From positions 1 through 62,533 of IMG/VR virus record IMGVR_UViG_3300031963_000146: 62,533 nucleotides of DNA. One strand, written 5' to 3'. Of this stretch, positions 53,854-61,986 are shown in pieces. Positions within the stretch are counted from its first letter, which is position 1. Each line of letters starts with the position of its first letter. A program made the position numbers and the translations under genes. The stretch comes from a virus. The notes under the pieces are model-generated. The model was not told where the DNA came from. It ran no database searches and worked only from the letters and a program-made list of their open reading frames with translations.

Positions 53854-54564
53854 ATGAAGTCTATTATAATCCCTTACAGGAACCGAGAAGAACACCTCTT
53901 AATCCTCCTCCCAGCATTATTAGAAAAATTTCAGGGTGAAGATTATGAAATAATTATAGCTGAACAAAACGATGAAGAAAAATTTAGATTGTCTTCCCTT
54001 TATAACATTGCATTTAAATACACTTCAGGAGATTTAATAATATTTCATGATGTTGACTATATCCCAACTTCAAATGTTTCCTATCAATTAAAAAATAATA
54101 ATCCTACTTACCCAGTAAGGCAAGTAGTATTTCTTAATGATGATCTTACTCTAAAAAATTACAATGATATACCTGCTGGATATCGTCATTTTAAAGATGA
54201 TGTTGGAAATCATTGGGGGGGTGTTTTTATAATGAGTAGAGAACATTTTGAATTAATTAATGGTTTTAACCCTTTATATATTGGGTGGGGTAAAGAAGAA
54301 GAGGAAACTCATTTACGACTTTTAGAAAAAAATCTAATTTGTGAAAGGAATGATAAAGGATTATTTTATGCTTTAGACCATATAGATAATTGTCCTCCAA
54401 TCACCGATTCTAATTTTATAGAAAACCATCACTTATTAAACAATTACAAAAATAATCTCCATATAGGATACCAAAACCTTTCAGCAGATATAGAAGAATT
54501 TACTACTGGAAATGATATTAAATGGTTAAAAATAAAAAATTTTAAATATGAAAATATTAATTAA
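53854..54564 (+). CDS. Galactosyltransferase-like (GT7 C-domain) glycosyltransferase
   Basis: The 236-residue protein starts SIIIPYRNREEHLLILLPALL, has a DxD in LIIFHDVDYIPTSN near 61-74, and the GT7-like acceptor motif NHWGGVFIMSREHFELINGFNPLYIGWGKEEEETHLRL near 117-154. Family 7 enzymes include beta-1,4-galactosyl and N-acetylgalactosaminyl transferases. The end overlaps the next gene by 17 bases. Confidence 0.82.
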   Translation: MKSIIIPYRNREEHLLILLPALLEKFQGEDYEIIIAEQNDEEKFRLSSLYNIAFKYTSGDLIIFHDVDYIPTSNVSYQLKNNNPTYPVRQVVFLNDDLTLKNYNDIPAGYRHFKDDVGNHWGGVFIMSREHFELINGFNPLYIGWGKEEEETHLRLLEKNLICERNDKGLFYALDHIDNCPPITDSNFIENHHLLNNYKNNLHIGYQNLSADIEEFTTGNDIKWLKIKNFKYENIN

Positions 54565-55396
54565 ATCTGTAGGATTTATAGGAGATAACTTATTCGGAAG
54601 TTCGGTTGCTAAAAAACTTAAAGAAAAATATTCTGATTGTAGTGTAGATTATTTGTTAACTGTAGCTCAACCGTATGAGTTATTATTAAATAATCCATAT
54701 ATTAACAATGTTTATTTAACATTACCTGATAAATCATATGATGTAGTTTATCAATTATGTCCTATTCATAGGGAACTCACCCCATGTGAACAATTCCAAC
54801 TCCAATGTGATATACCAAATTCTTCCCCAGAATTCAAAGTATATACTAACCCTTCATTAGATCAATATATTAAACACTTATTTGAACCTATAAAAGATAA
54901 AAAAATAGTAGCTTGGCTTTCTAATTGGGAAGAACGAACTTTTGGATTCACCCCAGAAGAATATACTTTAGGAATTAATACACCTAATTTAGGGTATGGT
55001 GGTAGAAGAAGAAATATATCATATATTGTAGAACAATTAGAAAAAGATTCCAATGTATATTTGATTGAAGTTGGAAAACCTAATGGAACTAATCAATTAG
55101 AATTTGACCTATCTACAGTATCAGAATATAGTTTAACTGCCTCTATTATAAAAAATTGTCATTATTTTATTGGCGCTGAAGGAGGATTAGCTAATTTAGC
55201 ATCTGGAATAGGAACCAAAACAATACTTACAGGGGATTTTATTCACCAATTATATGGATGGAACGGAGTTATTGAAAAATGTGAAGAACCTAAATTAGGA
55301 CCTAAATATTATTTTGGAGAAGAAAACCATAAAGTTTTAGATCCTTATTTAACTGATAAACAAGTAGTACAATCCATATTAAATATTATATCATGA
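54548..55396 (+). CDS. GT9/heptosyltransferase-like glycosyltransferase
   Basis: The 282-residue protein begins MKILIKSVGFIGDNLFGSSVAKKL and has FIGAEGGLANLASGIGTKTI near 209-228, a donor-binding motif of the heptosyltransferase (GT9) type. VYQLCPIHRELTPCEQF in the middle looks acceptor-related. It may add heptose-like or related sugars. It overlaps both neighbours. Confidence 0.75.
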   Translation: MKILIKSVGFIGDNLFGSSVAKKLKEKYSDCSVDYLLTVAQPYELLLNNPYINNVYLTLPDKSYDVVYQLCPIHRELTPCEQFQLQCDIPNSSPEFKVYTNPSLDQYIKHLFEPIKDKKIVAWLSNWEERTFGFTPEEYTLGINTPNLGYGGRRRNISYIVEQLEKDSNVYLIEVGKPNGTNQLEFDLSTVSEYSLTASIIKNCHYFIGAEGGLANLASGIGTKTILTGDFIHQLYGWNGVIEKCEEPKLGPKYYFGEENHKVLDPYLTDKQVVQSILNIIS

Positions 55397-56127
55397 TTCA
55401 TGTTTTCATTTTAGGGTATAATGGAGCCCAATATCTTTCAAATTGGCATTCCCAAGTTAAGTTTGAGAAAGACATTAAATTTTATTATATAGATAATGGA
55501 AATCAGTCTTTAACTCCTTATCTCCATCAATTATTCCATTACAAATCTAGTAAAAATTTATTCTGCTCAGGAGGATGGAATTTAATATGTGATATAGCAT
55601 TTAAAAGTCTTGAATTAGATAAAATAATTATAGGACAAGAAGATGCTATATTTACTGATGAAATTTTAAGAGAAATTTCTAACCAAACATCTCCTTCTAG
55701 AATATGTGGAACTTATGACCGTTCATTTGAATTTTCGTTATTTGGAATTCATAGTAAAACTTTTAAAGATGTAGGAAGATTTGATGAAAATTTTATTTTA
55801 GGTGGAAATGAAGATAATGATTACAAACAAAGGTGTAAGTTAAAAAATATTAATATAATATCCCTTAATATTTCTGCTGATTATAATATATCTATCACTG
55901 GGGGTCTTAGAGCTCATTATAATAATATTAACTCAAATTATTTACATAAAAAATGGGGTAATTATATTAATGCTGAGAATAGAATATATGAATATGAAGT
56001 TCCTTTTAATGGAAAAAAACATGATAAATTAGATTTTGAATACAAAAAATATTTTGATCTTACAAAAAAGGATACTAAATTTATGAGTGAATTAGAATAC
56101 AAATTATATAAAACCCAAAACATATGA
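55393..56127 (+). CDS. Glycosyltransferase family 2-like
   Basis: The 244-residue protein starts MIHVFILGYNGAQYLSNWHS. It has IIGQEDAIFTDEIL in place of the standard DxD and the acceptor-type HSKTFKDVGRFDENFILGGNEDNDYKQRC near 119-147. The core is GT2-like but the metal motif is divergent. It overlaps the neighbouring genes by 4 bases each. Confidence 0.75.
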   Translation: MIHVFILGYNGAQYLSNWHSQVKFEKDIKFYYIDNGNQSLTPYLHQLFHYKSSKNLFCSGGWNLICDIAFKSLELDKIIIGQEDAIFTDEILREISNQTSPSRICGTYDRSFEFSLFGIHSKTFKDVGRFDENFILGGNEDNDYKQRCKLKNINIISLNISADYNISITGGLRAHYNNINSNYLHKKWGNYINAENRIYEYEVPFNGKKHDKLDFEYKKYFDLTKKDTKFMSELEYKLYKTQNI

Positions 56128-56666
56128 CTTTACAAGAAATTTATGAAACCAAATTCACTACCCCAAGTGATATTAATGAACACCTCCCAATACTAAAAGA
56201 ATATGCTGAAAAATGCGCTCATGTAACTGAGTTTGGGGTAAGAGATGTAGTATCTACTTATGCTTTAATGAATGGAAAGCCAAAAACCATGAGATCATAT
56301 GACATAAGTCCAGTAGAAAATCACGGAACTTCTAGAGAATTTTTAACCCAATTAGCTTTAGATAACGGAGTGGATTTCAAATTTGAAGTAGGAGATACCC
56401 GTGAGATTGAAATTGAAGAAACTGAATTATTATTTATAGATACTTGGCACATTTATGAACAAGTAAAAAAAGAATTAGAAATTCATTCTTCTAAAGTATC
56501 TAAATATTTGATATTTCATGATACTACTACTTTTGGAGTTAATGGTGAAGATGGCTCTGCAGGTCTTTGGCCTGCTATAGAAGAATTTCTTGCTAGTAAT
56601 TCAAATTGGATTATAGAAAAAAAACTAGAAAATAATAACGGATTAACTATTTTAACTAAAAAATGA
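56124..56666 (+). CDS. SAM-dependent methyltransferase-like
   Basis: The 180-residue protein has a Rossmann-type start HVTEFGVRDVVSTYALM near 34-50 (E-x-G-x-R in place of GxGxG), DISPVENHG near 61-69, VGDTREIEIEETELLFIDTWHIYEQVKKELE (Asp/His motif) and YLIFHDTTTFG. This resembles sugar or cephalosporin O-methyltransferases of the methyltransferase-24 group. It may methylate a sugar laid down by neighbouring transferases. Confidence 0.72.
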   Translation: MTLQEIYETKFTTPSDINEHLPILKEYAEKCAHVTEFGVRDVVSTYALMNGKPKTMRSYDISPVENHGTSREFLTQLALDNGVDFKFEVGDTREIEIEETELLFIDTWHIYEQVKKELEIHSSKVSKYLIFHDTTTFGVNGEDGSAGLWPAIEEFLASNSNWIIEKKLENNNGLTILTKK

Positions 56667-57325
56667 TGGAAGAACTAATTAACAATTTAATCTCTAACCA
56701 AATTAGTATGGTAGATGCTGGGAGGTTTCATACTGTATTGAGAAATTTTGATAAAATAAATTCTGTAAAAGGAGATATTGTAGAATGTGGTGTTTGGAGA
56801 GGTGGAATGAGTATTTTTTTAAGTACTTTATTTAAAGATAAAAACATTTGGGTTTGTGACTCATTTGATGGATTTCAACCTCTAGACATAGCAACTTATT
56901 CTTATTCAGATGAACCTCATACTCCAAATTATAATGACATGATTCGTGTTAGTTATGAAGAAGTAGTAAATAATTTTGAAAAATATGGTTTTGAAGAAAA
57001 CGATCCAAGAATCAAATTTCTTAAAGGATGGGTAAAAGATACTTTAAATCCAAAAACATGCTCCATTAAAAATATTTCCCTTCTTAGAATAGATGTAGAT
57101 GCCTACTCAGCAACTAGAGAAGTTTTAGAATATCTTTATCCAAAAGTAACTTCTGGAGGATATATTATTTTTGATGATTCATGCTTAATCCAAACGGTAG
57201 ATGCTTTTTGTGATTATTTTGAAGAAAATAAAATTCTATTTGAGTTAAGACACCCTGAAACAGATGAAATAATTTCTGATTTAAGATCAAACCATCCTTG
57301 TGGATGTTATGTTATTAAATCATGA
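56663..57325 (+). CDS. TylF/macrocin-type O-methyltransferase
   Basis: The 220-residue protein has the TylF pattern: GRFHTVLRNFDKINSVKGDIVECGVWRGGMSIFLS, IWVCDSFDGFQPLD, FLKGWVKDTLN, LLRIDVDAYSATREVLEYLYPKVTSGGYIIFDD. TylF-type enzymes methylate sugar hydroxyls with metal help. Its place in a transferase island suggests an O-methyl sugar decoration. Confidence 0.85.
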   Translation: MMEELINNLISNQISMVDAGRFHTVLRNFDKINSVKGDIVECGVWRGGMSIFLSTLFKDKNIWVCDSFDGFQPLDIATYSYSDEPHTPNYNDMIRVSYEEVVNNFEKYGFEENDPRIKFLKGWVKDTLNPKTCSIKNISLLRIDVDAYSATREVLEYLYPKVTSGGYIIFDDSCLIQTVDAFCDYFEENKILFELRHPETDEIISDLRSNHPCGCYVIKS

Positions 57326-58056
57326 AAATAATATATCGCATATCAAATGCAGGTTACAATAAAATAAAACCTGATTATATAGACAATGAAAAATGTTTAA
57401 AAAACTTTTGTAATGTATTTTATGATTATATCTATGATATTCATATTATAGCAGACAATTGTAGTGAACCTACAATGGAAATGATTAAAAAATATATTGA
57501 TCCAATTAATATTGAAAAAGTATCTGTAGGTCATGGTGCAGGAACATTTAATTTAGCGTTAGATAAAGCGCTAAAATGGGGAGATGATGAAATTGTTTAC
57601 TTTGTAGAAAATGATTATATTCACTTGCCTGGTTCACCTGAAATACTTAAAGAAGGATTTAATTTAGGTGCTCCGTATATGACTCTTTATTTACACCCAG
57701 ATAAATTTATTCCCCCATTCAATGGTGGGAACCCAGAAGTAGATTCAGATGGAGGTTACCCAACGAAAATTTATAGGGGAGAAACACAGTTGTTTGGAAT
57801 GTTCAATAGTACAACTATGACTTTTGCCTCTACAGTTAAAACTTTAAGAGAAGATGAAGCTATTTTAAGAAAATGGACCTCAGAAACCCACCCAAATGAC
57901 TTTCAAATGTTCTTGGAGTTGAGAGAAAAAGGTAGTATATTACTTTGTCCTTTAAATACATTTAGCACACATGGAGAGACAGCTTGGCTTGCCCCACTTT
58001 ACAAAATTAAACCAGAAAATCTAATAGAAGAATGGAAGAAGCATTTATCTCAGTAA
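57322..58056 (+). CDS. Glycosyltransferase-like protein
   Basis: The 244-residue protein has GT-A features: YIYDIHIIADNCSEPTMEMI, ALKWGDDEIVYFVENDYIHLPGS (E-N-D near 94 as the metal-binding site) and HPNDFQMFLELREKGSILLCPLN. No exact family is recognised. It overlaps the next gene by 25 bases, the longest overlap in the block. Confidence 0.74.
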   Translation: MKIIYRISNAGYNKIKPDYIDNEKCLKNFCNVFYDYIYDIHIIADNCSEPTMEMIKKYIDPINIEKVSVGHGAGTFNLALDKALKWGDDEIVYFVENDYIHLPGSPEILKEGFNLGAPYMTLYLHPDKFIPPFNGGNPEVDSDGGYPTKIYRGETQLFGMFNSTTMTFASTVKTLREDEAILRKWTSETHPNDFQMFLELREKGSILLCPLNTFSTHGETAWLAPLYKIKPENLIEEWKKHLSQ

Positions 58057-58802
58057 TTATCCCAACATATAAAAGCCCAGATGCTTTAGATTTATGTTTG
58101 TATTCTGCAATTGAAGGACAACAAAATAAAAACCAAATTATAGTTGTGGTTGATGGATTTTACGAGGTAAACAAAGAAGTACTTGAAAAATGGTCTGAAC
58201 ATATAGATATTTTAAATTTAGAAGAAAACGTTGGTTTGTGTAGAGGAACAAATTTAGGTGTTTATAATGCAAAATATAATAAAATACTAATTGTAAACGA
58301 TGATAATGTATTTCCTAGATTTTGGGATACAACATTACTTGATGATTGGGAAGATGGAGCTGTTATTTCACCAAACCAAATTGAACCGTACCCTTCAATG
58401 TTTAAACAGTTTCATATTGAAGATTTAGGGACAGATCCAAGTACATTTGACCTAGAAGCATTTTGGTTGTTTGATTACCATTATGCTTCGGGAGATAAAA
58501 AAGAAGAATCTGGTTCAACTTTACCTATATTCATGAACAAATATGATTATATTCGTTTAGGTGGATGGGATGAAAATTATGAATTAGGGATGGTAGCAGA
58601 TTGGGATTTCTTCTTAAAATGTTCAATGTCAAATTTGAAAATGATTCGAACATGGAATTGCCATTTCTACCATTTTGCTTCTGTTTCCACAAATGGAGAA
58701 AAAAGACAACAAGCAGAACAAGCAGGTCATGAATATGCAAAATATAAATGGGGAAGTTATATCCACCACCACCCAGAAACAAACCAAAAATTTATTTTAT
58801 GA
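58032..58802 (+). CDS. Glycosyltransferase family 2
   Basis: The 256-residue enzyme has VIIPTYKSPDALDLCLYSAIEGQ at the start, LNLEENVGLCRGTNLGVYNA near 62-81, the DxD-type ILIVNDDNVFPRF near 87-99, and RLGGWDENYELGMVADWDFFLKC near 178-200. This is a standard family 2 layout. It closes the island. Its stop overlaps the next start. Confidence 0.88.
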   Translation: MEEAFISVIIPTYKSPDALDLCLYSAIEGQQNKNQIIVVVDGFYEVNKEVLEKWSEHIDILNLEENVGLCRGTNLGVYNAKYNKILIVNDDNVFPRFWDTTLLDDWEDGAVISPNQIEPYPSMFKQFHIEDLGTDPSTFDLEAFWLFDYHYASGDKKEESGSTLPIFMNKYDYIRLGGWDENYELGMVADWDFFLKCSMSNLKMIRTWNCHFYHFASVSTNGEKRQQAEQAGHEYAKYKWGSYIHHHPETNQKFIL

Positions 58803-58978
58803 GAACATATATTTATTACAACAAACGAGATTCCTCACAAGAACCACAAGGTAAAATAGAGGCGGAAAACATTACAGAGGCAATTGAAAAAGCAGCCGTA
58901 GTAAAACAAATGGATTTAGATACTTTTTTAAAAGTATTTGGCATGAAAACAAAAACCCATGGAAAAATCAAAGTTTAA
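58799..58978 (+). CDS. Hypothetical protein, 59 aa
   Basis: The start at 58799 (MRTYIYYNKRDSS) overlaps the previous stop (ATGA). An upstream in-frame ATG at 58748 is inside the transferase. The centre GKIEAENITEAIEKAAVVKQM is a small strand-helix pattern. No family is recognised. Confidence 0.65.
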   Translation: MRTYIYYNKRDSSQEPQGKIEAENITEAIEKAAVVKQMDLDTFLKVFGMKTKTHGKIKV

Positions 58979-59345
58979 AAATATTAATGAACTTCTTGGA
59001 AAAGGAATTGAGGTAAAAGAAAGTTCAAAATCAATTAAAAAAAATGAAGAGAAATGCTTTCTTGATTTAATTGAAATTCTATGCCAAATAGAAATGTCCT
59101 CTAAAGTAGCCGAATCCATTGGTATAAACTTAACAGAATATGAAGACCTACATTTAAAAGCAATAGATATATTACTTGAAAAATATTATGGGTATGAAAA
59201 ATCAGCTATTATAATGTGGTGGGTATTTGAAAGCATATCACCAGATGGAGAAGTATACCCCATAACGGATGAAAATGGAATCAAACACATAATCAAAACA
59301 CCTTTACAACTTTATAAATTTTTAAAAAAACGATATGGAAACTAA
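58959..59345 (+). CDS. Conserved hypothetical phage protein, 128 aa
   Basis: The product is mostly helical with YEDLHLKAIDILLEKYYGYEK, then IIMWWVFESISPDGEVYPI, a segment I have seen in unannotated phage proteins. The N terminus is basic and acidic (ELLGKGIEVKESSKSIKK). It overlaps both neighbours by 11-20 bases. Confidence 0.7.
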   Translation: MEKSKFKNINELLGKGIEVKESSKSIKKNEEKCFLDLIEILCQIEMSSKVAESIGINLTEYEDLHLKAIDILLEKYYGYEKSAIIMWWVFESISPDGEVYPITDENGIKHIIKTPLQLYKFLKKRYGN

Positions 59346-59649
59346 AATATGTGTTAAATGTAGAGAGGAAATTAACCCATTGCGTTTAAAGGCTTTACCA
59401 ACAGCAAAAACTTGTGTTGATTGCTCAACAACTGGAGCAAAACGTGGTATGCCTGTAATGTTTGGAGAAAAAGACCACACTTGGACTGATATGGTAATCA
59501 TGGAACCAGAAGAATATGATCGATTTGAAAGGCAAAACAAACAAACAGTCTCATTTGATAAACTAGATAAAACAGAAATGAATGATGATGGAGATGATGA
59601 TATGAAACTTTGGGATAATACATTACTTGATGGATTAGAGGATTTATAG
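59335..59649 (+). CDS. DksA/TraR-type zinc finger protein, 104 aa
   Basis: The N-terminal 35 residues hold a four-Cys zinc finger (CVKCREEINPLRLKALPTAKTCVDC) of the DksA/TraR class. The rest is acidic, with a DDGDDDMKLWDNTLLDGLEDL tail. DksA-type proteins bind RNA polymerase. This one lacks the long coiled-coil finger with its acidic tip, so a simple polymerase- or DNA-binding role is possible. Confidence 0.75.
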   Translation: METKICVKCREEINPLRLKALPTAKTCVDCSTTGAKRGMPVMFGEKDHTWTDMVIMEPEEYDRFERQNKQTVSFDKLDKTEMNDDGDDDMKLWDNTLLDGLEDL

Positions 59650-59650
59650 T

Positions 59651-60307
59651 ATGGCTCACCCAAAACCTATATCAAAAGAGGATTGTATTAGAGCAATGAA
59701 ATATACCCGCTCAGTTAGAGCAGCGGCTAGGTATTTAAATTGTTCCTACCAGCATTTAAAGCCATTTATGAAGGCCTATAAGGATGATGAAACAGGCTTG
59801 TCTTTATTTGAAATGCACAAAAACCAAAGTGGAAAGGGTATTCCAAAATTCCTAATGACAAATCACGCTCATTTTGCAACAAAGTTTCCAGCAATGGAGG
59901 ATATAGTGAATGGTAAGGTAGATGCTTCTTCATTTAATGCCGATAAAATTAAATTCAAAATGATTGAAGCTGGCTATATGCTTGAGCAATGCTACTATTG
60001 TGGATATGATGAGAAAAGAGATATTGATGGTAAAACACCATTACTAATGGTATTTTTAAATGGTCACAAACACGATTTTACAAATGGTAATGCTCAATTA
60101 TGTTGCTACAACTGCTACTTTATGCAGATTGGGAATGTATTTACAGACAAAGATATTGAATCAATTGAGGGGCATTCTGTTTACAAAACAAGTGATATGG
60201 TTGATTTTCAAGTGGATGAATATACAAAAAAGAGACTAGAGGAGTTAGGGAATTTTGATACTAAAGTTACTGACAACCCGTACGACCTTGTTTCTAGAAA
60301 AAAGTAA
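59651..60307 (+). CDS. Zinc-finger/HNH-like protein with helix-turn-helix start, 218 aa
   Basis: The N-terminal 60 residues include a helix-turn-helix-like SKEDCIRAMKYTRSVRAAARYLNCSYQHLKPFM. The centre has CYYCGYDEKRDIDGKTPLLMVFLNGHKHDFTNGNAQLCCYNC, with two CxxC pairs around a His-rich loop, like HNH/zinc-ribbon nucleases. It may be a nuclease or a transcription regulator. No exact family is recognised. Confidence 0.65.
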   Translation: MAHPKPISKEDCIRAMKYTRSVRAAARYLNCSYQHLKPFMKAYKDDETGLSLFEMHKNQSGKGIPKFLMTNHAHFATKFPAMEDIVNGKVDASSFNADKIKFKMIEAGYMLEQCYYCGYDEKRDIDGKTPLLMVFLNGHKHDFTNGNAQLCCYNCYFMQIGNVFTDKDIESIEGHSVYKTSDMVDFQVDEYTKKRLEELGNFDTKVTDNPYDLVSRKK

Positions 60308-60323
60308 AATATGTATATTTGAA

Positions 60324-60479
60324 ATGAAAAGTAAAAAACATAACAAGATAGTTAAAGACTACGACAAACAAAAACAAAAACATCTTGAAAAGCTTGCTTC
60401 AAAGATGCTTGAAAATGACGAGAAAATTAGCAAATTAAAGGGAAAAAATATTGATCCCGGATTTTTAAATTTATTTTAA
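60324..60479 (+). CDS. Small basic helical protein, 51 aa
   Basis: The start at 60324 follows TATATTTGAA. The upstream in-frame ATG (60255) is inside the previous gene. The peptide is highly charged (KSKKHNKIVKDYDKQKQKHLEKLASKML) and likely helical. No family is recognised. Confidence 0.62.
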   Translation: MKSKKHNKIVKDYDKQKQKHLEKLASKMLENDEKISKLKGKNIDPGFLNLF

Positions 60480-60480
60480 C

Positions 60481-60786
60481 ATGGCAATAGAAATTAGCGT
60501 ATTTGATAGTGAGGAGTTTGAAGAAATGATTGCTAAACGTGATTTGAGAATCTCAAAAGCATTGGTTGAAACCATTTTGAAAAACCTAAAAGGCAGAAAA
60601 AGACACCTCCATGCTCTTTCAGTAATTGTAGAGCAAGATCAAACAATATATGATATAACAGTAGATAGAAAAGACTTTGTAACCACTTTAGAAAACAATT
60701 TACCAATATATGAGGAACATGAATTGTTTGAGGGGTGTGCTGAAATAGTAAATGCAATCAAGTTTTTAAAAGAAAAAGAAAAATAA
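60481..60786 (+). CDS. Hypothetical protein, 101 aa
   Basis: The 101-residue protein is alpha/beta-like with ISVFDSEEFEEMIAKRD, a basic segment KNLKGRKRHLHALSVIVEQDQTIYDITV and a helical end. It starts 1 base after the preceding stop. No family is recognised. Confidence 0.7.
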   Translation: MAIEISVFDSEEFEEMIAKRDLRISKALVETILKNLKGRKRHLHALSVIVEQDQTIYDITVDRKDFVTTLENNLPIYEEHELFEGCAEIVNAIKFLKEKEK

Positions 60787-60816
60787 TTTGGCTTTCTAAC
60801 CTTTCTTTCGTATATT
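60787..60816 (+). promoter_or_regulatory. Promoter TTTGG-N19-TATATT
   Basis: TTTGG at 60787 and TATATT at 60811 have the 24-base spacing. The leader ends AAGGTT before the ATG at 60839. Confidence 0.65.
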
Positions 60817-60838
60817 CAAAGTATCAAAGGAAAAGGTT

Positions 60839-61282
60839 ATGTTAAGTAAAATGTTTATAGAGTACGAGGACGGGTTGAAGGTAGAGAAAGTAGTTCATAA
60901 TAGCGAAACATCTTTCAAAACCAAAAGCATTAAACATGCCAGTTGCCAACCGTTCAAGTACGAAGTTGAAAAACATGCTTACTTATGCATAGCTATTGTT
61001 CAAATGGGTAACATTAAAAAAATTATGCCAGCTGGTATAGTTTGCCACCCAAAAACAACATTAGAGGATATTGTTGAAATAGACAATACCCCAATTGAAA
61101 AAGTAGAAAAACCAGTTGAGAAAAAGAAATGGATGTTTGAATCCTCCAGTTCAGATGGTTTCTACCAGGTAACTGAAAATATGGGAAAACTAAAATGCAA
61201 TTGCCCAGGAACATGGAGAGCAAAAGATAGAAGATGCAAGCATATCCAAGAAGTTGAAAAAGAACTTGGAATAGTAAAATAG
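60839..61282 (+). CDS. SWIM zinc-finger protein, 147 aa
   Basis: The C-terminal 35 residues have the SWIM pattern C-x-C-x(n)-C-x-H in YQVTENMGKLKCNCPGTWRAKDRRCKHIQEVEKEL. The first 90 residues form an unassigned beta-rich domain. SWIM fingers bind DNA or proteins and occur in several phage and recombination proteins. It ends at the promoter for the small gene before the tRNA array. Confidence 0.75.
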   Translation: MLSKMFIEYEDGLKVEKVVHNSETSFKTKSIKHASCQPFKYEVEKHAYLCIAIVQMGNIKKIMPAGIVCHPKTTLEDIVEIDNTPIEKVEKPVEKKKWMFESSSSDGFYQVTENMGKLKCNCPGTWRAKDRRCKHIQEVEKELGIVK

Positions 61283-61294
61283 AAATTGTATATT
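61265..61294 (+). promoter_or_regulatory. Promoter CTTGG-N19-TATATT before tRNA array
   Basis: CTTGG at 61265 (inside the preceding gene) and TATATT at 61289 have the 24-base spacing. It can read the 61307 gene and the tRNA array. Confidence 0.6.
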
Positions 61295-61306
61295 TAAAAT
61301 AAAAAA

Positions 61307-61402
61307 ATGAGCAAAGTAAGCACAAGACAAAGAGTAGAACAGTTACAAGGATGGTTGTTATTTATAAAAGCAGAGGCAATCAGAAAAGGTAGAAAAAAAT
61401 AA
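61307..61402 (+). CDS. Small protein, 31 aa, before tRNA array
   Basis: An ATG frame right behind a promoter encodes a 31-residue basic peptide (MSKVSTRQRVEQLQGWLLFI and then KAEAIRKGRKK). It ends 3 bases before the first tRNA. No family is recognised. It may be a small leader peptide for the array. Confidence 0.5.
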   Translation: MSKVSTRQRVEQLQGWLLFIKAEAIRKGRKK

Positions 61403-61405
61403 AAT

Positions 61406-61477
61406 GCTGCTATCGTCTATCGGTTAGGACCTATGGTTTTCATCCATAAAAGCGGGGTTCGATTCCCCGTAGCAGTA
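61406..61477 (+). tRNA. tRNA-Glu (UUC)
   Basis: The acceptor stem GCTGCTA/TAGCAGT (one G-T pair), a D-arm with GTCT and GGAC, the anticodon stem TATGG/CCATA with loop TTTTCAT (anticodon TTC), and the T-arm CGGGG TTCGATT CCCCG are all present. The 3' CCA is not encoded. Confidence 0.88.
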
Positions 61478-61482
61478 CATAT

Positions 61483-61554
61483 CGCGTGAAGGTGTAATTG
61501 GTTGCATGGGACGCTCATAACGTCTACGGGGTGGTTCGAATCCACGACACGCTA
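61483..61554 (+). tRNA. tRNA-Met (CAU), atypical acceptor
   Basis: The anticodon arm is GGACG/CGTCT with loop CTCATAA (CAT). The D-arm GTGT/GCAT and T-loop TTCGAAT are standard. The acceptor CGCGTGA/ACACGCT has only five clean pairs, with an unpaired C1 against T72 and A7 against A66. The unpaired first position recalls initiator tRNA. An Ile tRNA with a modified C34 is also possible. CCA is not encoded. Confidence 0.75.
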
Positions 61555-61560
61555 CAACTG

Positions 61561-61680
61561 GCTCACGAAGTAGGAAAAATGTAGTGAGGGAGTGCAAGCT
61601 AGCCTAATAGCTGTGGCACCGGGTGTAAGCGTTAGTGCGCTGCTTACAATTGTAACGAATGGCAGGTGGGAACGTTACAA
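61561..61680 (+). ncRNA. Structured non-coding RNA 1 in tRNA array
   Basis: Four stems occur in 120 bases. CTCAC/GTGAG is at 61562-61588. GTGC/GCAC, enclosing AGCTA/TAGCT, is at 61592-61619. GTAAGC/GCTTAC is at 61625-61647. TTGTAACG/CGTTACAA is at 61650-61680. There is no reading frame of note. It is not a standard tRNA. Confidence 0.5.
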
Positions 61681-61683
61681 CAT

Positions 61684-61755
61684 GCGTCTTTGATGTAATT
61701 GGTAGCATAATGGATTCCAAATCCATTCGTCAGAGTTCGAGTCTTTGAGGGCGTG
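61684..61755 (+). tRNA. tRNA-Trp (CCA)
   Basis: The acceptor GCGTCTT/AGGGCGT pairs with several G-T wobbles. The anticodon stem ATGGA/TCCAT encloses loop TTCCAAA (anticodon CCA). The T-arm is CAGAG TTCGAGT CTTTG. CCA is not encoded at the 3' end. Confidence 0.82.
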
Positions 61756-61816
61756 CGCAAAAAACATGAGATGGAGTTTCCTTACCTCAACAGAGATGGG
61801 TTTTAGAAGTCCAAAT

Positions 61817-61888
61817 TGTCCCCTCGTCTAATCGGCAGGACACATGGTTTTGGTCCATGGAATCGAGGTTCGAACCCTTGGGGGACAA
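61817..61888 (+). tRNA. tRNA-Gln (UUG)
   Basis: The acceptor TGTCCCC/GGGGACA is perfect. The D-arm GTCT/GGAC is present. The anticodon stem CATGG/CCATG encloses TTTTGGT (anticodon TTG). The T-arm is CGAGG TTCGAAC CCTTG. CCA is not encoded. Confidence 0.88.
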
Positions 61889-61890
61889 CA

Positions 61891-61984
61891 ACACGTAAAC
61901 CTAAGTACCCATACCGCTGACGGTGGGCTAAGTAAGATACAATTTCGTACCGCGGGAAGTAGAATGCTTAGGAGCGTGTTTTTT
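61891..61984 (+). ncRNA. Structured non-coding RNA 2 in tRNA array
   Basis: A long-range closing stem ACACG/CGTGT and CCTAAG/CTTAGG (61891-61905 with 61967-61979) encloses a hairpin CCCA-TA-CCG/CGG-TGGG. The 3' strand ends in T6. The layout suggests a discrete RNA with an intrinsic end. Confidence 0.5.
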
Positions 61985-61986
61985 AT

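Noticed and set aside
61561-61680. tmRNA or RNase P RNA in the tRNA array
   Set aside because: No Ala-type acceptor pair, tag frame or conserved RNase P segments are seen.
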